64,000 nucleotides of DNA from Adenophora triphylla var. japonica. Its lineage: Eukaryota > Streptophyta > Magnoliopsida > Asterales > Campanulaceae. Below, one piece after another: positions 21,746-32,527 of the stretch. The stretch spans positions 372,001 to 436,000 of the forward strand of contig JAFEMH010000338.1 of assembly GCA_022495995.1 (NCBI GenBank), in the 5' to 3' direction. Within the stretch, counting starts at the first letter, position 1; each line of letters starts with the position of its first letter. The position numbers and the translations under genes were made by a program. The notes below the pieces were generated by a model. That model made no database searches. It had not been told where the DNA came from and was given only the letters and a program-made list of their open reading frames with translations.

Positions 21746-22220
21746 CAAGATGCATAAGGATGACGTAGTGAAGACTGCCTTCCAAGCTGCTGGGGGTATA
21801 TATTGCTACAACATGATGTTGTTCGGTCTGAAGAATGCAGGTGCTACCTATCAGAGGATGGTCAATAAGGTCTTTGCATCCCAAATTGGCCGAAACACGG
21901 AGGCCTACGTCGACGATATGGTCATCAAAACAAAGGTCGAAACGTCACGTAGTCGACCTAAAGGAAACGTTCGCCAATTTGCGAACAAACGACATGAAGC
22001 TCAATCCTAGCAAGTGCGTATTTGGGGTAGCAGCAGGGAAGTTTCTGGGTTTCATGGTTTCTCAATGGGGTATTGAAGCCAATCCTAAAAAAATCAAGGC
22101 TATGGTCGACATGAAGGAGCCTACATGTATTAAGGAGATGCAGGGACTAAATAGTAGGGTGGCAGCCCTAGGTCGCTTTATTGCCAAGTCAGCGGGAGGT
22201 CTCTCCCCTTCTTCAAATCT
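21746..22220 (+). pseudogene. pol: RT of element C, continued
   Basis: Resumes the RT frame cut at 3254. Reads MHKDDVVKTAFQAAGG, FGLKNAGATYQRMVN and AYVDDMVIK (catalytic Asp pair), then the thumb region KLNPSKCVFGV and KEMQGLNSRVAALGRFI. Frameshifts near 21935 and 22205 break the frame. The motifs are those of Tat-type RT. Confidence 0.85.
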
Positions 22221-22775
22221 TTGAGGGGGACGAAAAATTTTGAGTGGATGGCCGAATGTTCATCGTCGTTCCAGAAGCTTAAGGAATATCTTGCCTCTCC
22301 TCTATTATTGAGCAGCCCAGTCATGGGGGAAACGTTGTTTGTATATCTGTTAGTTGGAGACCAAGTTGTGACAGCCGTGCTAGTTCGAGAAGAAGGGGTG
22401 CTTCAGAAGCATGTTTATTATGTGAGCAAGGCCCTATCCGACGTAGAGGGTAGGTATTTTAATGCAAAAAAGGTGGCCTACGCCTTGGTTGTTGCATCCA
22501 GGAAGCTGCGAGCTTATTTCCTAGCTCACCCTATTGTCATTCTAACTAATGCCCCCTTGAGGAAAATTCTGCACAAGCCAGAAATTTCAGGCCGACTACT
22601 CAACTGGTCAATAGAACTAACTGAGTTCGACATTGAGTATAGGCCTCGAAAGGCGTTAAAGGCTCAACCTTTGGCAGACTTCTTGGTCGAGCTTACGTTC
22701 ACAAAGGAAGATAGCGAAGTGAGATCAGAAGGAAAGTACGAAGTGAAAGGAGCCTGCAACTCAGCCCGGCTGTAA
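22221..22775 (+). pseudogene. pol: Gypsy-type RNase H of element C
   Basis: About 180 residues following RT directly. Shows FEWMAECSSSFQKLKEYL, LLVGDQVVTAVLVRE and YFNAKKVAYALVVASRKLRAYF, with EFDIEYRPRKALKAQPLADF at the end. The usual first Asp region is altered (LVGDQVV), as in Tat elements where this first RNase H is degenerate and a second RNase H follows. Confidence 0.8.
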
Positions 22776-22789
22776 GTTGTCTGACGATT

Positions 22790-23265
22790 GCTAGAAGGTC
22801 TATTCTGATGGGTCGGCAACCAAGAATGTTAGTGGGGCTGGGATTGTTCTAGTCGAGCTAGAGACAGGCAAAATTTTTGAGGAAGCATTGAGGTTCAAGT
22901 TTGAGGCTTCTAACAACCAGGCCGAATATGAAGCTTTGGTCGCAGCTATTGAGTATGCCAAGTGTTTTGGAGCGACTAAAATCATGGCCTATTGTGACTC
23001 ACAGTTGATTGTAAACCAAGTAAGAGGAGAGTATGAAGTGCTAAACCCTACCCTTGTCAAATACTGCGACCTAGTGAAGGAGTTAGTCAAAAACTTGGAG
23101 TTCTGGGAGATACAAAGGGTAGGTCGAGATGATAACGAGTTGGCTGACCTACTCTCAAAGTTGGCCACATCTGACGAGCAGTATGGGGAGCCTATATCCT
23201 ACCTTGAGCATCCAGCATACGAGAGGGTTCAAATTCAATGCCTGGAAGACACCACTAGGGAATAG
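22790..23265 (+). pseudogene. pol: Archaeal-like second RNase H (aRNH) of element C
   Basis: About 155 residues with VYSDGSATKNVSGAG (first Asp), NNQAEYEALVAAIEYA (Glu), AYCDSQLIVNQVRGEY (Asp) and RVGRDDNELADLLSKLA (last Asp). All four acidic positions are present. This domain between the gypsy RNase H and integrase defines the Tat lineage. It is in a different frame from the preceding domain and ends in a stop at 23263-23265. Confidence 0.85.
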
Positions 23266-24480
23266 GTTTACACTAAATGTTGGATCGAAGAGATAAAAGA
23301 TTACATAGAAAGTGGCGAGTTACCTGCAGATGAGCAAGCAGCTCGAGAGATCAAGAAGAAAGCTCCAAGGTATGTCATACACGGAGATGCGTTATTCAGA
23401 AGATCTTTTACAAAGCCATTGCTAAGGTAGGTTCACCCCATGGAGGTCACTCAGCTGATGCACGAGGTATATTGTGGGGTTTGTGGTGGACACCCGGGGG
23501 CTAGAACTTTGGCCGACAAGTTAATTACTTTGGGTTACTATTGGCCTCACATGAGAGCAGATGCTCATGATTTTGTTCAGCAGTGCGACAAATGCCAAAG
23601 ATTTGTCGACCTGCCTAAACTGCCTACAACCGAGCAAACTCTAGTGGTCGCATATTGGCCTTTCAGCATGTGAGGAGTTGATTTGATTGGTCCCTTCCCA
23701 CCCGCCCGGGGAAACTGTAAGTATGTGATCGTAGCCATTGACTACTTCACCAAATGGGTTGAAGCCAAGCCTTTAGCCAGGATTACAGAGGAAAACGCCA
23801 TCAACTTTTTTCATGATTATATTTGGTGTCGATTTAGGATTCCGCGAGCTATTGTGACGGATAACGGGCTACAATTCTCTACAACCTCTGAAATGGAGAT
23901 GAACAGATTGGGCTTCAAGCATTGGAAGTCGTCAGTCGCATATCTACAGGGTAACGGACAAGCAGAAGCAACGAATAAACTGGTCCTATCAGCACTTAAG
24001 ACGGGCTTAGTTGGTCGAGCTGACAGCTGGTTGGACGAACTCTCCATTGCTCTTTGGGCAGTCCGCACAACCACCCGGGGGCCTACAGGTGAAACCCCAT
24101 TCGCCCTTACATTTGGATCAGAGGCCATGGCACCCGCCGAGCTACAAGTTCCCACAGCCAGGGTAGTTTTCTTTGATCACGAACAGAACGACGTCAACAG
24201 ATTGATCGAATTGGATTTGCTTGACGAGAAGCGGGCTACAGCTCAGCTACGAATGGTCAACTACAAGCAGAAAACCAAGGGCTACCACGACAAGAAAGTT
24301 AAAAGAAGGTCATTCCAAGTGGGGGACTACGTGCTAAGGAAGATGGAGGTAACAGGAAGGAAAGCAGAGCAGAACAAGTTATCTCCTAACTGGGAAGGTC
24401 CCTACGCCGTTACTCGAGTTATCAAAGAGGGAACATACATGATTGGTCATCCAGAGGGAGAAGAGTTGAAGCATTTGTAG
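23266..24480 (+). pseudogene. pol: Integrase of element C
   Basis: N-terminal linker, then zinc finger HEVYCGVCGGHPGART and CDKCQ, then the DDE core. The first Asp lies in GVDLIGPFP, just after a TGA that replaces a Trp codon at about 23671. The second is in IVTDNGLQF, and the Glu in GNGQAEATNK. The C-terminal end has NWEGPYAVTRVIKEGTYMI (GPY module) and stops at 24478-24480. Additional stops lie at 23263 and about 23428. Confidence 0.9.
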
Positions 24481-25375
24481 CATGCTAGCCACCTTATTAA
24501 GTATTACTTTTAGGTTTCAATTTCAGTTTTTTGTTTTCTATGTAACTGTTCTACTACTTCAATAAAGCTGCAGTTCTATTCAAACAAGTTGTGTTACTTT
24601 TATGCTTCATTCAAATCAGGTTCGACTCCTAGTTTGACCACCAAAATTATCTCTAACAGGTCCGACTCTTAGTCGACCTCGTTCTAACATATTCGACTCT
24701 TAGTCAATCTCGTTCCTCTAACAGGTCCGACTCCTAGTCGACCTCGTTCTAACAGATTCGACTCTTAGTCAATCTCGTTCCTCTAATAGGTCCGACTCTT
24801 AGTCGACCTCGTTCTAACAGGTTTGACTCTTAGTCAATCTCGTTCCTCTAACAGGTCAGACTCTTAGTTGACCTCGTTCTAACAAACTCGACTCTTAGTC
24901 AATCTCGTTCCTCTAACAGGTCCGACTCTTAGTCGACCTCGTTCTGACAGATTTGACTCTTAGTCAAACTCGTTCCTCTAACAGGTCAGACTCTTAGTCG
25001 ACCTCATTCTAAACAGACTCGACTCTTAGTCAATCTCGTTCCTCTAACAGGTCCGACTCTTAGTCGACCTCGTTCTAACAAAATCGACTCTTAGTCAGTC
25101 TCATTTACTCTAGCAGGTCCGACTCTTAGTTGACCTCATTCTAACGGATCTGATTCTAAGTCGATCTCATTCTAACAGGCTCCACAAAAGTGATTGGTCG
25201 ACTACGTTCCTAAACTGGTCCGACCAAAAACTTGTGTCAGGTTCGTTCATCATATCAATCTAGTTCGACAAATAAATGCAAACAAGGATCAAAATAAAGG
25301 GATCCAAGTATAGTCAACTATGATCAAATAAATAAAAGTCCCCCAAAAGCGGGCCAGGACTTGAACTAACCAATG
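24481..25375 (+). repeat. 3' UTR of element C with ~63-bp tandem hairpin array
   Basis: After a pyrimidine-rich lead, 24655-25200 holds about eight to nine units of roughly 63 bases. Each unit has two half-units of the form GGTCCGACTCTTAGTCGACC and GATTCGACTCTTAGTCAATC. Both halves fold as an 8-pair stem with one bulged C and a CTT loop. The array lies between the sense pol and the antisense extra gene, so it would be in the 3' UTR of both. Bases 25200-25375 hold no further structure I can see. Confidence 0.8.
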
Positions 25376-25475
25376 TTACGAGTTAAATGCCTCCCAAACT
25401 GGACCAAGGCATAGACTACATAAATCAAAAGGAAAATTGTTTTGGAGCTTATTCATTACATCAGCTAAACAAAAA

Positions 25476-28400
25476 TCAAACAGCTGGCTCGTCAGTAGCT
25501 GGATCCTGCTGGTCCTTGTCGACCCCCTCATCCTCGTCTTCCTCCATATCCTCTGCATCCAAAAATTCTTGGAAAAGCACGTTGAAGTTTCTTTCCTCAA
25601 GAGGAGGAGCGACCCAAGGCTCATGGCCGTCTTCTTGATCCTGTTGGGCTATGAATGCTAAATCATTATCAATATAAGGGACAAAGGAGTGGCCACCACG
25701 GGCTTCGGTGTCATACTGTTCTTCAGACGCCCATTGGGCCAGCTGTTCCAAGGATACTTCTGCACTCGAATCAACTATGGCTCAATGGTCCATGTGGCGG
25801 CGACCTACGTCATAAAAATCTCTAGCTCGGCTAACGATAATATCGTAGCATTCATCGCTATTCTTAAAAGTTTCAACAACAACTTTCTCCCTGGTCAGGG
25901 CCTCCTCCTCCCACTTCTGTCGAGCTGAAAGTTGATCCTATGACATCTTTCCAAGAGGTTCTTTATGCTCATGAAGCATCTTAGCTAGCTCCTCATTGTC
26001 CTTCTCAAACTTGGATTTGTCGGCCTTGGCAGCATCGACCTCCCACTTTAGCGAGGCATTCTCCTCCATAGCTTCTTTAAAATCCGCCAAGGCTTTGTCC
26101 CTATCACCCTCTGAAGCATCTCTCGCAAGCTTCATAGCATCATAGGCTGCATCCAGATCACCGTACTTCTCCTTCAGCTCATCAACTTCACCGGCTTTCT
26201 TGACATAAGCAGCTGTGGCAACTCATTCCTGCTCTATGGCAGCCCTCCAACCACTTTTGGCTTGCTCAACAAGGGTCAGGGACTGCATCCATAGAAATAA
26301 ATTGGTTAGCTCGACAAATAATCACAAGTAATAGCGATCAACAAATATTGCGACTAAAAGAAGCAGATAAAAATAGACAAAAAGATAAAGTGGTACCTCG
26401 CAATGAGATAGGCCAGAACTATCAGCAAACTCTTCAGGAATAAGCCTTCCTTGGCAAAATAGGCTAGCATATTGGGATCGACGACCCTTCGGACAACAGC
26501 TTGCCCATACCCTAGCTCGGGATAGCGTTGGCTTAAACTATCAATCACAGTGAGTGCAAGCACGTCACTCAGCTTCTCTACTTCGGCACGCACGAACTTC
26601 GCGCTAATTATTGGGGGATCTTGAGGGGGAGGGTCATTTGAAGTACCATCTCCATTATTGTTTAAGTCGAGCCTTGACCTCTTCCTTTTGGTTTTAAGGG
26701 GAAGGGCATCATCGTTTTGCTCGTCGTCACCTATCTCTAGGTCGACGAAGTTTGTTGGGATAGATCCAGCTGGTTCACGAACAGGGCTAGATTTTGATGT
26801 TTTCTTCGAAGGAAGCTTCAACCTCAGCCTCCTCTGTTTGATCGACAGCTAGCTCATCAACTAGTTGGAAAGGTCCTGACCCATCTACAGGGATTGTCCC
26901 CGTACCAACCTTGGGTAGCAACTTTTGGCGATCAACGACCTCTTTTTCCCTGCTTGCACGAGCGTTGGCCTTCCCATGGATTCTTTTGTTCTTTCTTTGA
27001 TCAGACACTCCCACAATACGATTCATGTTCACCTGTTCTGGGGTAAGCACTACATAGACAAAAGAAGGAGTGGTCAACCAAAGATGTTCGATCTAAGATA
27101 TTGACGAGCAAATAAAAAAGTTACGAGTAAAGAAAAGGAGAGGCAACAATTTACCACCAACGTGCTCCCCAATGGTTCTACAATAGTCAGGTGTTTTCTG
27201 GCAAAACTGGCATTGGTCCTAGAATCTACCTAAGGCGTGGGTCACCCAATCTGGGTACCTAAGGCTCCTCACTATCAAGGCCAAGGGGGGCCACTTATCC
27301 ATCTCCCCCTTGCATCATGCCAGCCTGGATGAAGTTATCTTTATCTGTTTGAAGGGCGACCCAGTTAACAGTGCCCCTCTGAGCTACCAGTATCAGCCTA
27401 CGGATTAGCTCTTTGCTCCACGCAGGGACCCAGTAATCTTCCTCTCTCATCACTTCAGAAGTGTCATCGGGCAAAGGGAACTCCCATCCTTTTTTACTCT
27501 CAGCAAGAATCACATGGTTGTTCCATCCCACTACTTTCTCAGGCAAATTTATGAATAGCTTGGGGGCGTTCCTTCTGGCAGGGGTACTGATCCCACGGGT
27601 TCTCTTATCGAATACAACCTTAAAAAATTCCCTAAAAACGTGCACGCATGGCTCGTACCCCAATAATCTACAGATTATTGCAAAAGAAATGAGCACCCTA
27701 CAAGTATTAGCCCCCAGCTGCATTGGAACAGCCGCCATGCACTCTAGAAACTCGCAGACGAACGGATCTAAGGGGAGTTGAAGCCCGGCCTCAAATTGGC
27801 CATAAAAGAAAGCTACCCTTGTCGGGTCCCTAGTCTTGTCCGACCAACTAAGGGCATCAAACTGTTTGGTCGTCAGGTGGGTCAACTTGAACTCCTCTTT
27901 GTCGACCTCACAATAAGTATACAATATCTTGAGCCTGTATTCTTAGGCTTTCTTCCCAATCAATGGCTTGGGAGCCACAAAACCCTTCTCGTTACGGCCA
28001 GGGACGACCGACGAGCAGAAGGCATCAAATATATTGGTGGAGTGAGAGCTCGCCGAAGCTGAAGTCGTAGGCTGTTCTTGAGTTGACATATTTGAGGAAC
28101 AAGAAGAAACAGGGGAATCAGTCTTATACACAGACTCAAGTGACCTGCCTAAGGGTGACCTAGATTCCCCTGGAAACCCTTTTTTATCCCTATGGAAGGA
28201 AGGTTTATTGGGCACCCTAATGTAAAACATAACTAAATGGTCGAGCAATTCATGGAAAAGATGAAAATAAACCACTCTTTGGTTGTCTACTTCTAGGTCA
28301 CCTAGGGTTTCTCCTACAGGCAAAACTAGCTCGCTATCTCTTAAACCCCACCGGGTCAAGATGGAAGTACACTCTTCCATGGTCATCTCCTTCCATGCCC

Positions 28401-28482
28401 CACATGTGTGCTTGTAAACTCTACGATTGATAGTGCAATATCCAGACCAAGCCTCAGGTTCACTACTAAAGGTCCTAGCCAT
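25476..28482 (-). pseudogene. Antisense extra gene of element C (Transposase_28-like)
   Basis: Runs opposite to pol in the 3' region, as in Grande/Tat-type elements. The start chosen is the Met at 28482 (ARTFSSEPEAWSGY). The first ~395 codons are one frame with a single TAA at about 27943. Residues 200-300 carry LPLDPFVCEFLECMAAVPMQ, then GANTCRVLISFAIICRLLGYEP and VFREFFKVVF, the pattern of the 'putative gypsy type transposon' domain (Transposase_28). Beyond 27295 the frame is broken, perhaps by introns. Open pieces lie at 27077-26787, 26821-26354, 26135-25938 and 25751-25476. They have basic (KTKRKRSRLD), coiled-coil (EKDNEELAKMLHEHK) and acidic (DAEDMEEDEDEGVDKD) segments. Function unknown. 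Confidence 0.7.
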
Positions 28483-28991
28483 GGCGGAATTGAAAGGGAA
28501 AGCAGAAATTAAACCTAAAAGCAAAGGAATAGAGGGGTACCTTGGTTAAATTGGTGAGGATGGATTTCGAAGACAAACTGATAAGCTTGAATGCACCTAG
28601 GTAATCGAAGTTTTGTTCTTGCCTTTGGTCTTGATGTACGCCTGAGAATTGGGGGTTTGTAAAAGTCCAAAAAGGAAAAGGATTTTCCATATATACTCAC
28701 TGCTAATTCTTTCCTGAATTGGGAAGATTAGGGAATACAACGGTTTAATCCCTCAATTAATGCCAAAAACGGTTCCCAAGGCAGTTGTCCAAGCGTCAAA
28801 CGGTGTAATGATTACGAAATTATGGCGCTTCTACAGATCTGACCGTCAGCAGTTAATGGTCGAGATTGAGCCATGTCATTCCTGGTCGACCAACCAACGG
28901 TTCGAGCATCTACCTGCGACCTACTCAAATCTTCATCAAAATTCTTATAACTTCCTGGTCGACAAAGTCCGTCCAGAAAGTTGGGGGCCAC

Positions 28992-29628
28992 TGAACGGAA
29001 TAAAAGTGACGGGCTAGGCCCAACAAGTGAAGTCCAATTATTCAAGTATTATCGCCACCACGTTCTTAGTGGGTCGTCCCAATTATTACAAGGCCCATCA
29101 GTCAAGATCAGTCGACCTAGTTCATTGTCCGACCTCCTTGGTCCCGACCTAGCTTTATCCGACATACAATCCCTATCTCGTACAAGTATCATCTGGCTAT
29201 ATCAATCAGTCAGGTCGACCTAAGTTCCATGCAGGTAACCTCGACCTACAAGGCTTACGTCGACCTACAGAGTCTTAACGTATATATAACTCTTTCCATA
29301 ACAGAAGTCCTACAAATCAGGAGTTATTTTCATACGTGATCTCTCACACAATTTGATCCACGATTCTAGGGATTTCATACAATCATACTACAAGTATAAC
29401 TCATATCAAAGCCTATAAATACTTCACAACATCAACGGTTTTGAGGTAATTGCTATTTTGTTATTCTGAATACTTATGTTCATTATAATTTATTAGCTCT
29501 AAACACCATACTTACTCTCACGCCCGAGGGTCTTCGCCGGAGACCATTTTGGCTAGTCGTGGGTTCCTTGTTTCAGGTCAATTAAAGCCAGTGGATCAAC
29601 CTAATTGATGGACGTAGGCTGATCAACA
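28992..29628 (+). repeat. Candidate 3' LTR of element C
   Basis: A purine tract AAAGTTGGGGGCCAC precedes TGAACGG at 28992. A TATA box TATAAATA lies at 29414-29421, and a possible end ...GATCAACA at 29628. No 5' copy exists in the window, so the borders are inferred. The region 28850-29275 is rich in GGTCGACC / GTCGACCT words, again a palindrome, upstream of the TATA box. Confidence 0.45.
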
Positions 29629-31367
29629 CATTTCCTGCAGCATCAGCTATTATTCAGCCTATAGCACATTCCTTGATTACCAAACCAAATGTCAACCTCT
29701 GAGTTCTAACACGCTCATTTTTCCTCTGTAATTGTATTAAAGTCATCATCAACTATACATACATGGCACTTGATCTATTTTATTACAGCGACCAATACAC
29801 AACCATGGTACATGTATACATCTAACAAAATCAAATTATATAAACTACAAACAGTTTAATGAAAAGTTTAAACAAGCGATAGTACCTCCAAAACTGAGTC
29901 CAATACTATTTTTTTAGCCATACTGAGATGAAACTTGGTTCACCAAAATGTTCATTGTTTCCCTTAGTTTTGTGATGTTGACAAGGGTTGTTAAACCATC
30001 CAAGCAGCAACTAAGCTATAAAATGATGATCTATAACTAGATTTATGTAATTACTGGCGATCTTTTAGTCCGATTTGAGGCCAATTACTCCAAAGCAAAA
30101 TGTTATAGATTAACACAGGAAGTGATTGCTTCTTATTCATACACACACAAAGCCATATAGTTCGTAGTGAGGTGATATTTCCGATTACAAAGGCCATGTA
30201 CGGAGAAAAGGGTAGATTTATTAGAATTCATATAATGAGAACTTTTACCATTAGATTCAAACACTTGAAGCATGAATTTGGTTGAGTCAAAATCACTAAC
30301 ACATAGAGTGCATAGATCAAAAGGTTCTATAAAAATGACATATGATCATACAAACATTGCTTATGATCATACAACATGACAAAGAATTAGAAAACTAAAC
30401 AAAGAAATAAAAGAATCACTCCCATCTATAACAGGATAAAGTAACATTGTTGGAGAGAATCATCTAGATGTTTATGTATAGACAATGAAAAAGAAAGAAA
30501 CATGCCTCAAACTATGCTGAGTAGATTTCTTTGGGTTAGAAAAACGAATTTTGCAGTTGGTGGTATAGAAGACGTTGTTGACAGCGGAAAGGATTTGGAA
30601 ATCAAGAGATAAGGGCAAATAAAAGATTTCAAATTTGAAACAGATTATCGAATAACTGATTATTCCAGAAGCAGGGGGAGAGGAGATTCTTCATTCCGCG
30701 ATTATCTGCGTTCTTAGCCCTCCCAACGCAAACACGATTGTTTTTGCCAAACAGACTTTAGCGGTGATTTACCGTGATTTGTTGGGATAAAGCGCTTTTG
30801 GAGTGAAAAGAATCACTCCCAAACAGCCTCTTAGTCTTATCCTACAATTATGCAAAACAATAAGAATAAAATAAATAATCTAAACTAAATATCTTTTATT
30901 TTTACCGGAAGATGCACTAATTTTTGACATGGTGAAACCAGAAATTTTGCGAAAGGGGAGGTCTTAAAATTAAAATATAGTGGTATTGTTACTAAACGGA
31001 ATGGGGTAAAAAATGATCAAAATCTAACATTTGCTTATTGCTTGAAGACCGTCTTTATATACGCAGTACAAAATTATAAAAGCTAGTTCCCCCTCCCCAA
31101 ATTAAAGTCTTTGCTATTGCACATGATATACTTTATACAAGATAATTCATAATATAGAATACTCATATATTATATCATTGATGATAACTGGTGGCGCCGT
31201 TGACTAGAGACTGGTGACCGAATTCCAGCGATCGACAACCGAATCACGGAGGTCGGTGACGGCGGCGACAGCGACCGGTGAAGGCAGTAGGTGGCAGCGG
31301 CGGTGGTGGCAGAGGCAGTATTGAGTATGTTATATCAAAATTTTTAAATATTGCATATAGAATGCAG
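29629..31367. other. AT-rich spacer without recognisable gene
   Basis: No coding frame, tRNA or element motif is recognised. It differs from the neighbours only in a GC-rich patch at 31190-31320 (GGCGGCGACAGCGACCGG and similar) that looks like displaced coding DNA. It probably contains old decayed insertions. Confidence 0.4.
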
Positions 31368-31721
31368 TATAATATAGGGGCAATTACCAATTGGTCCCTG
31401 ATCCTAATGAAATCAACCAGCTAGGACATGGAATATGGGAATCGACCAACAGGTCCCTGCCTTACATATGGACATGCTTGTCCATTGTAAAGGTCAAAAC
31501 TACAATTATGCCACCGGTTAAAAGACACTTATGCCAGTCTGTGAAGTTACACGTGTCCACATACGTATATTTGAAAAGTTAAATAAAAATAGTAAACCGT
31601 CATTTACGAAACCTCATTTCAAGTTTGGCGCTCTCTCCCTTCTCCTTTCTCTCTTTAGAACCACCATTGAAGGTCCTTAACTCGTCGTCTTCTCTTCTTC
31701 AAATACATCGTAAAATCAAAG

Positions 31722-32527
31722 GTAATGCTCACAAAACTCTTTAATCTGAAGTTCATTGTTGTTTCGAGCGGAATTTTACCAAATTTTAGTTGAAATTTTT
31801 TCTTCTATATTTATTTTGAAAATTTTGCAATGAACTTGAAATTTTTGCAATGCACTTGAAAATGCTTCCAAATTTGTTAAGTTTATAGTTGTTTTTGTTA
31901 TATTCAATGTTGTTTTTGTCAGCTGTTGGCATTTAATGAGATATTATGTAGCTAATTGATAAATTTTAGGTGCATTTAGTGCCTTCAAATTTGTTATGTT
32001 TACAGTTGTATTTGTTATGTTCACTGTTGTTTTTGTCATACGTTGGCTTTAATGAGATTATGTAGCTAATTGATAAATTTTTTATTCATTTAGTACCTTC
32101 AAATTTGTTAAGTTTACAGTTGTTTTTGTTTTGTTCACTGTTATTTTTGTCATATGTTGTCTTTAATGAGATTATGTAGCTAATTGATAAATTTTTCATT
32201 CATTTAGTACCTTCAAATTTGTTAAGTTTACAGTTGTTTTTGTTATGTTCACTGTTGTTTTTGTCATATGTTGGCATTTAATGAGATTATGTAGCTATTT
32301 GTTAAATTTTGCATGCAATTAGTGCCTTCAAATTTGTTAAGTTTACAGTTATTTTTGTTATGTTCACTGTTGTTTTTGTCAGCTGTTGGCATTTATTGAG
32401 ATTATGTAGCTAATTGATAAATTTTGGGTGCATTTAGTACCTTCAAATTTGTTAAGTTCATAATTGTATTTGTTATGTTCACTGTTGTTAAGTTAACTTA
32501 TGTTTTTTTCTGAATTTGTTTTTATAG
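31722..32527 (+). repeat. 5' intron of the Ulp1-like gene, ~115-bp tandem units
   Basis: Begins GTAATG after a CT-rich leader (31620-31721) and ends TTTTTATAG before the ATG at 32528. Five to six units of about 110-120 bases repeat the phrase CCTTCAAATTTGTTAAG, TTTACAGTTGTTTTTG and GAGATTATGTAGCTAATTG. Each unit holds the element-wide motif AAGTTYACAGTTGTTTTT in the sense direction. Confidence 0.75.

Larger units (their letters stand above)
3063..29628 (+). mobile_element. Element C: Tat-lineage Ty3/gypsy retrotransposon, 5'-truncated and split by A
   Basis: Plus-strand element that starts abruptly inside RT at 3063. It is interrupted at 3254 by element A and resumes at 21746. Order after the insertion is RT, gypsy-type RNase H, a second archaeal-like RNase H, integrase, a 3' UTR tandem array, an antisense extra gene and a candidate 3' LTR. 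The second RNase H between the first RNase H and integrase is the hallmark of the Tat lineage. gag, protease and the 5' LTR are missing. Several stops and frameshifts make it non-autonomous. Confidence 0.75.
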
